A stretch of DNA of 64,000 nucleotides from Porticoccaceae bacterium. Lineage in GTDB: Bacteria > Pseudomonadota > Gammaproteobacteria > Pseudomonadales > Porticoccaceae. The notes below the pieces were generated by a model, which was given only the letters and a program-made list of their open reading frames with translations, had not been told where the DNA came from and searched no databases. Below are positions 16,700 to 25,992 of the stretch, one piece after another. The number at the start of each line of letters is the position of its first letter. Within the stretch, counting starts at the first letter, position 1. A program made the position numbers and the translations under genes. Location: the NCBI GenBank assembly GCA_029238255.1, contig JAQWGK010000050.1, forward strand, positions 62,001-126,000, read 5' to 3'.

Positions 16700-17959
16700 A
16701 TGAATCTTTCAGAATTAAAACAAAAACCGATTGGCGAACTACTTGAAATGACTGAGTCTCTAGGACTCGACAACCTGGCTCGCTCCCGTAAACAAGACAT
16801 TATCTTTGCACTGCTGAAAAAGCACGCGAAAAGCGGCGAAGATATTTATGGCGATGGGGTTTTAGAAATACTCCCTGATGGCTTTGGATTTTTGCGCTCG
16901 GCTGGCGCCTCATACCTGGCTGGCCCGGATGATATTTATGTATCGCCCAGCCAAATCAGACGCTTTAACCTGCGCACCGGCGATGGTATCTCCGGCAAAA
17001 TAAGACCTCCCAAAGATGGTGAGCGCTATTTTGCCATGCTCAAAGTTGACAAGATCAACTTTGATGCCCCGGAAAATGCCCGCAATAAAATTCTCTTTGA
17101 AAACCTGACACCATTATTCCCAGACCAGCGCCTCGGCCTCGAAGCAGGCAATGGCTCTACCGAAGATTTGACTGGACGAATTATCGATTTGGTTTCGCCG
17201 ATTGGTAAAGGCCAGCGCGGCTTGATTGTTGCGCCGCCAAAAGCCGGTAAAACCATAATGATGCAGAATATTGCTCAGTCGATTATTCGCAATAATCCCG
17301 AATGTCATATTATTGTTCTGCTGATTGATGAGCGTCCGGAAGAAGTAACCGAAATGCAGCGCACAGTTCGCGGCGAAGTTATCGCCTCGACCTTTGATGA
17401 GCCACCAACCCGCCATGTGCAGGTTGCTGAAATGGTTATCGAAAAAGCCAAGCGTCTAGTAGAACATAAAAAAGACGTAGTTATTCTGCTCGACTCGATC
17501 ACCAGATTAGCCCGCGCCTACAACACGGTTATCCCATCATCCGGTAAAGTACTGACCGGTGGTGTTGACGCTCACGCCCTTGAAAAGCCCAAGCGTTTCT
17601 TTGGTGCCGCGCGAAATATCGAACACGGTGGCAGCCTGAGTATTATCGCCACCGCGCTGGTTGATACCGGCTCGAAGATGGATGAAGTGATCTACGAAGA
17701 ATTTAAAGGCACAGGTAATATGGAACTGCAGCTGGATCGCAAGATCGCAGAAAAGCGCATATACCCAGCCATCAATATCCGTCGTTCCGGCACCCGTCGC
17801 GAAGACCTGCTAATGGACGAAGCGGAACTGCAACGCGTATGGATTCTGCGCAAGTTACTCCACGATATGGAAGATCTTGCCGCTATTGAATTTATGATCG
17901 AGAAGCTTAAAGGCTTTAAGAACAATGCCGAATTCTTTGGTGCAATGAAGCGCAAATAG
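16700..17959 (+). CDS. rho: Transcription termination factor Rho
   Basis: Rho is the hexameric RNA helicase that ends transcription at unstructured C-rich RNA. The 419-residue protein equals E. coli Rho in length and order: N-terminal helix bundle, RNA-binding cold-shock-like domain ([22 protein letters not shown]), Walker A APPKAGKT (178-185), Walker B region ([16 protein letters not shown]) and the R-loop/arginine finger region ([17 protein letters not shown]). The ATG has no clear ribosome-binding site, which would fit tight control of rho translation. Confidence 0.98.
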   Translation: MNLSELKQKPIGELLEMTESLGLDNLARSRKQDIIFALLKKHAKSGEDIYGDGVLEILPDGFGFLRSAGASYLAGPDDIYVSPSQIRRFNLRTGDGISGKIRPPKDGERYFAMLKVDKINFDAPENARNKILFENLTPLFPDQRLGLEAGNGSTEDLTGRIIDLVSPIGKGQRGLIVAPPKAGKTIMMQNIAQSIIRNNPECHIIVLLIDERPEEVTEMQRTVRGEVIASTFDEPPTRHVQVAEMVIEKAKRLVEHKKDVVILLDSITRLARAYNTVIPSSGKVLTGGVDAHALEKPKRFFGAARNIEHGGSLSIIATALVDTGSKMDEVIYEEFKGTGNMELQLDRKIAEKRIYPAINIRRSGTRREDLLMDEAELQRVWILRKLLHDMEDLAAIEFMIEKLKGFKNNAEFFGAMKRK

Positions 17960-17969
17960 TGCACCCAAA

Positions 17970-18014
17970 GTCGTGGTTACTGCGTATTATAGGTCTCAAT
18001 GCAGTGACTACGGC
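17970..18014 (+). other. Long hairpin (14-bp stem) between rho and ubiD
   Basis: Bases 17970-17983 pair with 18001-18014 over 14 consecutive positions, with about three G-U pairs, closing a 17-base loop. It begins 10 bases after the rho stop and ends 26 bases before the ubiD ATG. No U-run follows, so it is not a standard terminator. It may protect or cleave the rho-ubiD transcript. Confidence 0.5.
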
Positions 18015-18040
18015 TAAAGTACTATGAGATTACAACGCTC

Positions 18041-19513
18041 ATGAAATATTCAGACCTTCGCGACTTTATAGATTTCCTCGAACAGCGGGGAGAACTTGTC
18101 CGCATCTCTCAGGAAGTTGACCCCTATCTGGAAATGACCGAGATCAGCGACCGCACCCTGCGCGCCAAAGGTCCCGCACTGCTATTTGAAAACCCCAAAG
18201 GCTTCGACACCCCGGTACTCTGCAATCTCTTCGGCACCCCCGACCGAGTTGCCATGGGTATGGGCCAAGAAAACGTCACCGCCCTGCGCGATGTCGGCAC
18301 CTTGCTCGCCTTCCTAAAAGAACCGGAGCCACCCAAAGGCCTTCGCGATCTGTGGGAAAAGCGTCACGATTTTAAGCAGGTATTAAATATGCCTGTTAAA
18401 CAGATCAAAAACGCCCCCTGCCAAGAAATTGTGCTTGAAGGCGAAGATGTTGATCTCGACAAACTTCCGATCCAAACCTGCTGGCCCGGCGATGCCGCAC
18501 CACTGGTGACCTGGGCACTGTCGATTACCCGCGGCCCGGAAAAAGAACGCCAGAATCTCGGCATCTACCGAATGCAGAAGATCGGCAAAAATAAATTAAT
18601 TATGCGCTGGCTCGCACACCGTGGCGGCGCACTGGACTATCGCGACTGGCAGAAAAAGTATCCCGGCAAACCCTACCCCGTGGCTATTGCTCTGGGCGCC
18701 GATCCGGCGACAACGCTGGGGGCAGTAACGCCGGTACCAGATACCCTATCCGAGTACGCCTTTGCCGGCCTCCTAAGAGGCGAGAAGACCCAAGTCGCCA
18801 AATGCCTTGGCAGTGATCTGCAGGTCCCCGCCAGCGCTGAATATATTCTTGAAGGCCATCTGCACCCCGGCGAAAAAGCCGACGAGGGGCCCTTTGGCGA
18901 TCACACCGGTTACTACAATGAAGTTGAAAGCTTCCCGGTAATGACCATCGACCGTATCACCCATCGTAAAGACCCGATTTATCACAGTACCTATACTGGA
19001 CGACCACCGGATGAACCCGCGGTTCTCGGCGTAGCGCTGAACGAAGTTTTCGTGCCTATCCTACAAAAGCAGTTCCCGGAGATTGTCGACTTCTATCTGC
19101 CACCGGAAGGTTGTTCCTACCGTATGGCCGTGGTCAGTATGAAGAAGCAGTATCCCGGCCACGCCAAGCGCGTAATGATGGGCGTCTGGTCATTCTTGCG
19201 CCAGTTTATGTATACCAAATTTGTCATTGTTACCGATGACGATGTAGATGTACGCAACTGGGAAGATGTGATCTGGGCAATTACCACTCGTATGGATCCC
19301 ACCCGGGATACGGTGTTGATTGATAATACGCCTATCGATTATCTGGATTTTGCCTCACCGGTTTCCGGACTGGGTTCCAAAATGGGACTGGATGCGACCA
19401 ATAAATTGCCCGGCGAGACCAATCGCGAATGGGGTGAACCTATTGTGATGGATGATAAGGTTAAGCAGCGGGTTGATGAGCTTTGGGATTCGTTGGGTAT
19501 TGAGCTTAAGTAA
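18041..19513 (+). CDS. ubiD: UbiD, 4-hydroxy-3-polyprenylbenzoate decarboxylase
   Basis: UbiD removes the carboxylate of the ubiquinone ring precursor using prenylated FMN, which UbiX makes. The 490-residue protein has the usual length and order: [22 protein letters not shown] at the start, the prFMN/metal region ([18 protein letters not shown]), the catalytic E[10 protein letters not shown] stretch ([16 protein letters not shown]) and the C-terminal [16 protein letters not shown]. ubiA and ubiC of the same pathway lie near 54 kb. Its position after rho is shared with several gammaproteobacteria. Confidence 0.97.
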   Translation: MKYSDLRDFIDFLEQRGELVRISQEVDPYLEMTEISDRTLRAKGPALLFENPKGFDTPVLCNLFGTPDRVAMGMGQENVTALRDVGTLLAFLKEPEPPKGLRDLWEKRHDFKQVLNMPVKQIKNAPCQEIVLEGEDVDLDKLPIQTCWPGDAAPLVTWALSITRGPEKERQNLGIYRMQKIGKNKLIMRWLAHRGGALDYRDWQKKYPGKPYPVAIALGADPATTLGAVTPVPDTLSEYAFAGLLRGEKTQVAKCLGSDLQVPASAEYILEGHLHPGEKADEGPFGDHTGYYNEVESFPVMTIDRITHRKDPIYHSTYTGRPPDEPAVLGVALNEVFVPILQKQFPEIVDFYLPPEGCSYRMAVVSMKKQYPGHAKRVMMGVWSFLRQFMYTKFVIVTDDDVDVRNWEDVIWAITTRMDPTRDTVLIDNTPIDYLDFASPVSGLGSKMGLDATNKLPGETNREWGEPIVMDDKVKQRVDELWDSLGIELK

Positions 19514-19745
19514 GGCTTACCCAACGATCTAGCTCCAACTCCTTTTTGCCACATCTCGTACCACCCGCCTATCTATCTGCGTATAAAACTTGCTAGCCTG
19601 CAAGACCAAACCTATAGTTTAAAAACTACCTTAGTTACAGAATTTTACTTTCCAATTATCCTAAGAGTGGTGATAAGGAAGCAGTGAAAATTCCTTTTTG
19701 TTTTTGCTGTTTTATATCCAAGCTACTTTTTATGACGAGGAGATA

Positions 19746-19997
19746 ATGATGATTACTCTTTCACAGATAACTGAAGTTTTAGGATGGGCAGCAGTGATAA
19801 ATATTGCCTATTTAATTTTAGCGTCACTGAGCATTATGTTTATAAAAGAAAAAATAACTGCAATTCATAGCAAGTTATTTGATACAGATAAAAATGAATT
19901 AAGTTCTAAATATTTTGATTTTTTAAGTTCTTATAAAGTCGCGACATTGGTTTTTATCGTTGCGCCATATCTTGCATTAAAGATTATGGGTTATTAG
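19746..19997 (+). CDS. Small two-helix membrane protein (DUF6868-like)
   Basis: The 83-residue protein has two hydrophobic helices (about 8-32, ITEVLGWAAVINIAYLI; and about 62-80, VATLVFIVAPYLALKI) around a polar middle with HSKLFDTDKNEL. It resembles a family of roughly 80-residue marine proteobacterial proteins that I recall as DUF6868; that name should be checked. The frame is open to 19698, but GACGAGGAG just before the ATG at 19746 fixes the start. The gene is clearly more AT-rich than ubiD upstream. Function is unknown. Confidence 0.65.
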   Translation: MMITLSQITEVLGWAAVINIAYLILASLSIMFIKEKITAIHSKLFDTDKNELSSKYFDFLSSYKVATLVFIVAPYLALKIMGY

Positions 19998-20052
19998 AGA
20001 TTTGGTTTGGCTCTATTAGAAATATTGACCGCGCTCGTCTAAAGGAATAGCA

Positions 20053-20448
20053 ATGAAAACAAATCAATTATCAACATGCTTTTGCACAACCAAAGTGGAT
20101 GCTTGTAGAGATTTCTATAAAGAAAATTTTTCAGCTAGTCCAATTTTCGACTGCGGCTGGTATGTAACTTTAAAAATAAATCAGGATGGACCGGAAATTA
20201 GTTTTATTCAGCCGCAAGGGAATATGCCGGTATTTGAGGGTGGTGGGGTAATGCTGAACTTCAAAGTCGATGATGTGGATACTGAGCATTCGCGGCTAGT
20301 CAGTAAAGGCCTGCAAGCTGTTATGCCTCTGGAAGATCACCCTTGGGGAGATCGGGGTTTTTCAGTTATGGATCCCATTGGAAACGCTGTTTATATCTAT
20401 TCGGATCGAGAGCCGTCCGATGAATTTAAGCAGTATCATATGGGCTAA
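20053..20448 (+). CDS. VOC (glyoxalase/bleomycin-resistance) family protein
   Basis: The 131-residue protein forms one VOC module of two beta-alpha-beta-beta-beta units: TCFCTTKVDACRDFYKENF near the start, LNFKVDDVDTEHSRLVSKG in the middle and GDRGFSVMDPIGNAVYIY at the end. VOC proteins include metal-dependent lyases, dioxygenases and drug-binding proteins; with no partner gene the substrate cannot be inferred. AAAGGAAT lies before the ATG. It is part of the AT-rich accessory patch. Confidence 0.82.
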   Translation: MKTNQLSTCFCTTKVDACRDFYKENFSASPIFDCGWYVTLKINQDGPEISFIQPQGNMPVFEGGGVMLNFKVDDVDTEHSRLVSKGLQAVMPLEDHPWGDRGFSVMDPIGNAVYIYSDREPSDEFKQYHMG

Positions 20449-20548
20449 AAGATACAATTTTCATATACGTGATAAGAGCGACGAAAAAGGGGTAGGCTTA
20501 AATTATTCCCGGACAACATAGTTTACAACCAATTCAATTCTGCCTCTT

Positions 20549-20959
20549 TTAATGTTCTGTATCTTTCGGCTTAAAGCGAAGCATTAACCAACAAATACTG
20601 GCAATAACTAATGCTCCCAAAGCGATAAGATCGGCCTGCACTACTCGCGCCAATGCAGCATTATAATCACCACCAGAATAGGCCAAAACCAAAAATCCAA
20701 TCACACTCATATAACCGGCCACCAATGCCATTGGCTGATTGCGCGGCCTAAAGGCCGCGATCAGAAAAAACACTCCCAACAGGCCGAATAGAATGGCGCG
20801 ATGGCGCATTAATATCAGAATATTTGGGTCGGCCAGAGAAAGACCGTAAAGGGAAGTCAAATGCTCCGCTCCCAAAACCCCAATCAGCGGCATAAGGTGA
20901 ATAAGACTTACCAGTATCAACATAAGGGTAACTATGGTTCGTAAGGCAGTTGATAACAT
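20549..20959 (-). CDS. Four-helix integral membrane protein, unknown function
   Basis: The 136-residue protein shows four hydrophobic helices: about 4-24 (LRTIVTLMLILVSLIHLMP), 48-66 (ILFGLLGVFFLIAAF), 72-92 (ALVAGYMSVIGFLVLAYSG) and 106-126 (LIALGALVIASICWLML). RHRAILFGLLG is distinctive. Similar proteins exist in many proteobacteria and are sometimes mislabelled phosphopantetheine adenylyltransferase. The ATG at 20959, with AGAGGAA upstream, is preferred over the in-frame start at 20986. No function is known. Confidence 0.7.
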   Translation of the reverse strand: MLSTALRTIVTLMLILVSLIHLMPLIGVLGAEHLTSLYGLSLADPNILILMRHRAILFGLLGVFFLIAAFRPRNQPMALVAGYMSVIGFLVLAYSGGDYNAALARVVQADLIALGALVIASICWLMLRFKPKDTEH

Positions 20960-21035
20960 AAAATTCCTCTTGCTTGCGCGTTGCAACAGTTACTAATTAT
21001 AGTTGGTGAAATAGACCTTATACGTTTATTGATGC

Positions 21036-21064
21036 TTGTTTGGCCGGTCGTTTATGTCTATAGC
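21036..21064 (+). promoter_or_regulatory. Candidate promoter for the lipoprotein gene
   Basis: TTGTTT (21036-21041), a 17-base spacer and TATAGC (21059-21064) lie about 50 bases before the ATG at 21115. The call rests on consensus and spacing alone. Confidence 0.3.
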
Positions 21065-21114
21065 TTTAGTCAGTTTTTTCTTTAATAAAATTCAGCTAAT
21101 CAAGGAAGATAATA

Positions 21115-21501
21115 ATGATGAAATCAAAACTTTTAGTTTTATCGCGCAAGAGGGATAAGGCTCTAAATATAATTTTTGCGAGCCTACTTGCTGCACTACT
21201 ATCTTCATGCATCTCATCCCCTTCCAATGATGAGGGTAGAGCCTTTGATGCAGACTCGGCCTACTGCGTTCAGCTACGTCAAAAAATCAAAAATCCTTAT
21301 CAGGATATGCATGACTATGACCATAACGCCGATACACAAAAAGTGGGCGCTGAGGATATGGATACATCAATCAGTAAAACAGATAATATGATCGACATAT
21401 ACAGCAAAGATTGTGAATCTCTAGCGGCTTTTAATGCGAGAAAAAAGAAAGACGAATTTACATTTGGTGAGCCGAAAAATAATGGCGGTGACGGAAGATA
21501 A
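21115..21501 (+). CDS. Hypothetical lipoprotein
   Basis: The 128-residue product has a basic N-tip (KSKLLVLSRKRDK), a hydrophobic stretch and a lipobox (LAALLSSC), with the likely lipidated cysteine at residue 32. The mature part is short, hydrophilic and acidic (DMHDYDHNADTQKVG) with two more cysteines. I do not recognise a family. AAGGAAG precedes the ATG. The longer than usual n-region makes the signal peptide less certain. The gene is only 4 bases from the GNAT gene downstream and may share its mRNA. Confidence 0.6.
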   Translation: MMKSKLLVLSRKRDKALNIIFASLLAALLSSCISSPSNDEGRAFDADSAYCVQLRQKIKNPYQDMHDYDHNADTQKVGAEDMDTSISKTDNMIDIYSKDCESLAAFNARKKKDEFTFGEPKNNGGDGR

Positions 21502-21505
21502 ACCC

Positions 21506-22012
21506 ATGATTAAGTTTCGACAGGCTGCTCTTGATGAACTGGGCTCGCTTAAAAAATTTCTTTTTGAGTATGGCCCCAATCCTTGGAATTATCTTCCCGA
21601 GGAGGGCCTCAATAACACTTTCTCCCTCATCGCCAACAATCAAGGGGAGGCTCTGGTTGCCTGCGAAGGAGAAACCATTATTGGTCTGGCGATTTTCTTT
21701 TATCCCTCTGCCCTTCCCGAAAGTTTTCGACAGTTTGCTCAATCAAAATCCGCTATTTATATTGCAGAAGTGGTTGTTCACAGCGACTATTCTGGCCGTG
21801 GTATTGGCAGCCAACTACTGAGCGAGGTGATTGCCATTGCGCCTTGCCACCATGCGACCAAAGTACTTCTAGATCGCCATGAAGAAAATGCTCCGTCGGC
21901 AGGTATGATGCGCAAGGCAGGCTTTGTGGAAATATGTACTTTTGAGGATTTACAGCGCCGACATTCTGGCAGCCGCAAGACAACGGTTCTGGGCATTGAT
22001 ATCCCCAACTAA
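21506..22012 (+). CDS. GNAT family N-acetyltransferase
   Basis: The 168-residue protein has the GNAT acetyl-CoA loop VHSDYSGRGIGSQLLSEV (motif A, R/QxxGxG/A) at about residues 91-108, preceded by the beta-4 strand AIYIAEVVV and followed by NAPSAGMMRKAGFVE (motif B). The acceptor is unknown. The frame extends 72 bases into the lipoprotein gene, but the ATG at 21506 gives a normal GNAT N-terminus (MIKFRQAALDELGSLKKF). It sits directly behind the lipoprotein gene. Confidence 0.82.
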   Translation: MIKFRQAALDELGSLKKFLFEYGPNPWNYLPEEGLNNTFSLIANNQGEALVACEGETIIGLAIFFYPSALPESFRQFAQSKSAIYIAEVVVHSDYSGRGIGSQLLSEVIAIAPCHHATKVLLDRHEENAPSAGMMRKAGFVEICTFEDLQRRHSGSRKTTVLGIDIPN

Positions 22013-22113
22013 CTAACTGTTTTAGTCGCTACCAACAAAACCCCCACTTTGCCCAAACAATACTTATAATCAGTTCAGGAAAAATAAAAAGAATAAAAAG
22101 CGGGGTATTAACC

Positions 22114-22512
22114 ATGTCCGAATTTATAACCCATAAAGGGTCCTGTCACTGCGGTGCTATTCAGTTTGAAGTGGATGCGCCCAGCCAGTTGCACGCCCAT
22201 GCCTGCAACTGTTCAATCTGCTATATGAGCGGTGGCGATCAGATTATTGTTCCGGCTTCGCGGTTTCGATTGCTCTGCGGGACGGATGCGACGACCACTT
22301 ATACCTTTAATACTGGCGGTGCCAAACACACCTTTTGTCAGTACTGCGGTATTAAGCCCTTTTATACGCCGCGCTCTAATCAGGATGGTTACAGCGTTAA
22401 CCTGCGCTGTGTTGAGCGCACCCATATTGAGTCGATTGAGGTTGATATCTTCGATGGGCAAAATTGGGAGCAGAACGCGGCGTCGCTGGCACATCTCTCT
22501 CGTGAAGAGTAA
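22114..22512 (+). CDS. GFA family zinc protein (CENP-V/GFA domain)
   Basis: The 132-residue protein has the CENP-V/GFA fold with its zinc cysteines: GSCHCGAIQFEV, CNCSICYMSGG and FCQYCGIKPFYTPRSN. The type enzyme, Gfa, was described as adding glutathione to formaldehyde, but most members have no proven activity. The gene stands alone with AAAGCGGGG upstream of the ATG. Two glutathione-synthesis genes occur elsewhere in the window; that is not evidence of a link. Confidence 0.85.
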   Translation: MSEFITHKGSCHCGAIQFEVDAPSQLHAHACNCSICYMSGGDQIIVPASRFRLLCGTDATTTYTFNTGGAKHTFCQYCGIKPFYTPRSNQDGYSVNLRCVERTHIESIEVDIFDGQNWEQNAASLAHLSREE

Positions 22513-22568
22513 TCTAGTGCCTATAACAGTGGCCATCAATAGATAAAAATAACTCAGGGGGCGTGGCT

Positions 22569-23906
22569 GTGGACGAACAACAGGGGCAGTTTCATCTCTT
22601 TACCCAGCGGCGTTTTTTGCCGTTTTTTATCACTCAGTTTTTGGGCGCGCTTAACGATAATCTGTTTAAAAATGCGCTGCTGGTGATTATTGTCAGCCTC
22701 GGTGTTGCGGAGGCGGCAACCAATACTAATTTCCTCACCAATCTGGCTGCCGGCCTGTTTATTCTCCCCTATTTCCTTTTTTCGACCACCGCGGGTCAGT
22801 TGGCGGATAAGTATGACAAGGCTTGGTTGATTCGGCGTATTAAGTTCGCTGAGATAATTATTATGCTGATCGGTTGTTATGCTCTGTACAGCAGCCATAT
22901 TCCACTAATGATGTTTATTCTGTTTTTACTCGGCGTGCAGTCGTCTTTTTTTGGTCCGATTAAATATTCCATTATTCCCCAACACCTTTCTCCCGATGAA
23001 CTGATGGCGGGCAATGCGCAGGTGGGTATGGGGACCTTTGTCTCTATTTTACTGGGTACGCTGTTGGGTGGCTGGTTGGTAACTTTTTCTCTGGGCCCTA
23101 TCTGGGTCGGTTTGCTGGCGGTTGTGGTGGCGGTTATCGGCTGGTTTGGCAGCCGCCAAATCCCCGATGCGCCGGCGGATAAGGGCGAGATTAAAATCAG
23201 CCTTAACCCGGTTCGTGAGGCTTGGCGCAATCTGGGTTTTGCGCGGGAAAATATGACAGTGTTTTACTGCATTATGGGTATTTCCTGGTTCTGGTTATTT
23301 GGCGGTAGCTTTTTAACTCAGGTGCCGAATTTTGCGGTGACTGTGTTGCAGGGTCATCCAACCTTGATTTCGGTGTTACTGGCGGCATTTATTATCGGCG
23401 TGGCAATTGGTTCGATTCTCTGCGCCAAGGTTTCCGGCAAGCAGGTGGAGCCGGGGCTTATTCCTTTGGGAGCGATGGGATTGACGGTCTTTAGTGCCGA
23501 TATTTTCTTTTCATCCGGGGCTTATCAACTGGCTAACCTCTCTGCTGTCGAGGTGACGCCGCTGCAGTTTCTGGGGCTTGATGGCGGTATTCGGATATTT
23601 GTCGATCTAATGGCAATTGGCCTGTTCGGGGGTATTTTTATTGTGCCGCTGTACGCCATGGTGCAGTCTCGTACGGCGAGTAATAAGCGCGCGCGGGTGA
23701 TTGCGGCGAATAATGTTTTCAATGCGTTATTTATGGTTTCCGGTGCGCTTCTTGGCATTCTCTGTCTGAGTGTTATGCAGATGAGTATCCCGCAGTTCTT
23801 TTTGACTATTTCGGCGGCTAACCTGCTGTTTCTACTTATGCTAATCTGGCGTGTGCCTGAATTTAAGCTGCGCTTTTTGGCTTGGGTGGCTAACCGTCGT
23901 GATTAA
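22569..23906 (+). CDS. MFS transporter, LplT/Aas-like
   Basis: The 445-residue 12-helix MFS protein opens with FLPFFITQFLGALNDNLFKNALL, the pattern of LplT and of the MFS half of Aas-type proteins, which flip lysophospholipids across the inner membrane. In many marine gammaproteobacteria this half is fused to an acyltransferase; here it ends after helix 12 with no acyltransferase in the window. A GTG at 22569 is chosen because AGGGGG ends 7 bases before it; an in-frame GTG at 22563 is too close. The substrate call is by similarity only. Confidence 0.78.
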   Translation: MDEQQGQFHLFTQRRFLPFFITQFLGALNDNLFKNALLVIIVSLGVAEAATNTNFLTNLAAGLFILPYFLFSTTAGQLADKYDKAWLIRRIKFAEIIIMLIGCYALYSSHIPLMMFILFLLGVQSSFFGPIKYSIIPQHLSPDELMAGNAQVGMGTFVSILLGTLLGGWLVTFSLGPIWVGLLAVVVAVIGWFGSRQIPDAPADKGEIKISLNPVREAWRNLGFARENMTVFYCIMGISWFWLFGGSFLTQVPNFAVTVLQGHPTLISVLLAAFIIGVAIGSILCAKVSGKQVEPGLIPLGAMGLTVFSADIFFSSGAYQLANLSAVEVTPLQFLGLDGGIRIFVDLMAIGLFGGIFIVPLYAMVQSRTASNKRARVIAANNVFNALFMVSGALLGILCLSVMQMSIPQFFLTISAANLLFLLMLIWRVPEFKLRFLAWVANRRD

Positions 23907-23952
23907 CCGACATTAGCCGGATTTTAATGATTATAAAAACAAGGATTTCTCA

Positions 23953-25233
23953 ATGAAGCTGTCATCAAAAATTATTCTCGGCATGGTGCTCGGGGTTGTG
24001 GTCGGCCTGATTCTCAACGCTATCAATGATGGCAGTGATTCGGGGCCTATGACTGCCTGGCTGGTGGAGTATATCTTTGATGTGGTGGGGCGAATCTTTA
24101 TCGCCTCGCTAAAGCTGTTAGTGGTGCCTCTGGTGTTTGTCTCTCTGGTCTGCGGTTCGGCGGCCATGGGTGAAAATATCAAGATGGGGCGTATCGCCTT
24201 TAAAACCCTGTCGCTATATCTGCTGACCACAGCGATCGCGATTACTCTGGCGCTGTCTTTTGCCAATATTATCAATCCGGGTGTGGGTATAGATACGGCG
24301 GCGGTGGCTTCTTTTAGCGCGCCTATTCCGCCGTCATTTAAGGATGTATTCATTGGTATTTTCCCGACCAACCCAATCAAGGCGATGTCCGATGGCAATA
24401 TGTTGCAGATTATTGTCTTTTCGATTTTGGTGGGTGTTGCGATCACTCAGGCGGGCAAGGCGGGTCAGGGAATTCTCTCGGTATTCCAGGATTTTAACGA
24501 TGTGATTATGCGTATGGTGACGATTCTTATGCACCTCGCACCCTTTGGGGTTTTCTGCCTGCTGGCGAAGCTGTTTACCGAGGAGGGCTTCGGGGCTATC
24601 TATAATCTGGCGCTGTACTTTATGACTGTTACCCTGGTGCTGCTTATTCATGCGGGGGTGGTTTATACCAGTATTTTCAGTATCTTTACCCGTCTTAATC
24701 CGCTGACGCTGATAAAGAATATACGCCCGGCGATGCTGTTTGCCTTTAGTACCTCGTCGAGCAATGCCACTATGCCGGTGACCCTGAATGTGATGGAAAA
24801 GCGCGTTGGCGTGGATAACTCTGTGGCGTCGTTTACCGTGCCTCTGGGTGCCACGATTAATATGGATGGCACGGCGATTATGCAAGGCGTGGCGACGGTC
24901 TTTATTGCACAGGCCTATGGTTTGGATCTGGGCTTAACCGAGTATCTGGCGGTGATTGCGACTGCAACCTTGGCTTCAATTGGCACCGCGGGCGTGCCCG
25001 GTGTTGGTCTGATTATGCTGTCGATGGTATTGCAGCAGGTGGGTCTGCCGGTTGAGGGCATTGGCCTGATTATTGGTGTTGATCGCCTGTTGGATATGAT
25101 GCGCACGGTGGTCAATATCACTGGTGATAGCACGGTGACTTCGGTGGTGGCTAAAAGCGAGGGGATGCTGGATGAGGCGGTGTTTTATGAGGTCTCTGAT
25201 CGCGATGAGTACAGCAGCGAAAAGCCCGTTTAA
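23953..25233 (+). CDS. Dicarboxylate/amino acid:cation symporter (DAACS/GltP family)
   Basis: The 426-residue transporter imports acidic amino acids or C4-dicarboxylates with Na+ or H+. It has the re-entrant loop HP1 (FSTSSSNATMP), the TM7 cation motif NMDGT (GATINMDGTAI) and the HP2/TM8 region (GTAGVPGVGLIMLSMVL, then GVDRLLDMMRTVVNITGD), where the conserved Asp and Asn/Arg set substrate choice. AAGGAT precedes the ATG. It is 46 bases after the MFS gene and ends before a strong bidirectional hairpin. Confidence 0.93.
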   Translation: MKLSSKIILGMVLGVVVGLILNAINDGSDSGPMTAWLVEYIFDVVGRIFIASLKLLVVPLVFVSLVCGSAAMGENIKMGRIAFKTLSLYLLTTAIAITLALSFANIINPGVGIDTAAVASFSAPIPPSFKDVFIGIFPTNPIKAMSDGNMLQIIVFSILVGVAITQAGKAGQGILSVFQDFNDVIMRMVTILMHLAPFGVFCLLAKLFTEEGFGAIYNLALYFMTVTLVLLIHAGVVYTSIFSIFTRLNPLTLIKNIRPAMLFAFSTSSSNATMPVTLNVMEKRVGVDNSVASFTVPLGATINMDGTAIMQGVATVFIAQAYGLDLGLTEYLAVIATATLASIGTAGVPGVGLIMLSMVLQQVGLPVEGIGLIIGVDRLLDMMRTVVNITGDSTVTSVVAKSEGMLDEAVFYEVSDRDEYSSEKPV

Positions 25234-25246
25234 CCGGAAATCTAAA

Positions 25247-25276
25247 GCCCTGGCATAGGCTAATGCCAGGGCGGTT
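25247..25276. terminator. Bidirectional hairpin between symporter and DJ-1 genes
   Basis: GCCCTGGCAT (25247-25256), loop AGGCTA and ATGCCAGGGC (25263-25272) form a perfect 10-bp stem between convergent genes. On the minus strand it is followed by TTTAGATTT, on the plus strand by GGTTATCT, so it serves the DJ-1 gene better. Confidence 0.65.
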
Positions 25277-25331
25277 ATCTCTCTAGGCTATTTATCTAGG
25301 AGGCTATCTATCTAAGAGATTATCTAAAGGA
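25273..25331 (+). repeat. Imperfect 13-16 bp tandem repeat after the symporter gene
   Basis: Units: GGTTATCTCTCTA (25273-25285), GGCTATTTATCTAGGA (25286-25301), GGCTATCTATCTAAGA (25302-25317) and GATTATCTAAAGGA (25318-25331). The two middle units match at 14 of 16 positions. The array ends 3 bases before the stop codon of the convergent DJ-1 gene. Confidence 0.7.
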
Positions 25332-25333
25332 CT

Positions 25334-25918
25334 CTAATAGTAAGCCGTGGCAGAGGTGGTCAGCACCATAGGTGCGCCGACCTCTTCGCGCTTTACTACA
25401 CCGCAGAGCTGCTCAACCAACTGAAGTGCAAAGTCCAGTGCCGTTCCCGGCCCCTGACTGGTGATAAAGTTACCGTCAACAACCACCCTCGCTTCGCTAT
25501 CTACTTCCTTTGCCTCAAGGCTTTGCTGAAAGCTCGGGTAGCAAGTCGCAATCTTGTCGGCCAGTAGCCCTTTGCTGGCTAAAACCAGTGCCGGAGCGGC
25601 GCAGATTGCACCAATCAGCTTGCCCTGCTGTGCCTGCTGGCGGAGCAAAATATCCAGTACCTGATGTTCGGCAAGATGTTCTGAACCGGGCAGCCCACCG
25701 GGAACTGCAATTAGGTCATAGGCATTTTCGATGCAGTTATTTAACATTTTATCGGCGACAATATGAGTGCCTGAAGAACCGCTAATTTGCAATTTATCGC
25801 CTTCATTGGCGCTTGCTACAGTGACCTCAACTCCGGCTCTGCGCAGTACATCAATAATTGTCACCGCTTCAAGTTCTTCGCTACCCTCAGCTATGGGTAC
25901 AAGTGCAGTTTTAATCAT
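25334..25918 (-). CDS. yajL: DJ-1/PfpI family protein, YajL-like
   Basis: The 194-residue protein has the DJ-1 fold: KTALVPIAEGSEELEAVTIIDVLRRAG at the start, the Glu of the active site in AEGSEE, the nucleophile elbow with the reactive cysteine in AICAAPALVLA (about residue 106) and SQGPGTALDF. YajL is a chaperone and covalent protein-repair factor against glyoxals and oxidation in E. coli; part of that activity is debated. It is convergent to the symporter and divergent from a small gene before gshA. Confidence 0.88.
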   Translation of the reverse strand: MIKTALVPIAEGSEELEAVTIIDVLRRAGVEVTVASANEGDKLQISGSSGTHIVADKMLNNCIENAYDLIAVPGGLPGSEHLAEHQVLDILLRQQAQQGKLIGAICAAPALVLASKGLLADKIATCYPSFQQSLEAKEVDSEARVVVDGNFITSQGPGTALDFALQLVEQLCGVVKREEVGAPMVLTTSATAYY

Positions 25919-25992
25919 GGTTTTCCCTTTTTATCAGTTACAAATATAAGTTACACTGTGCCGCAAATAAGGCTAACTGTCACGGGATTGGC

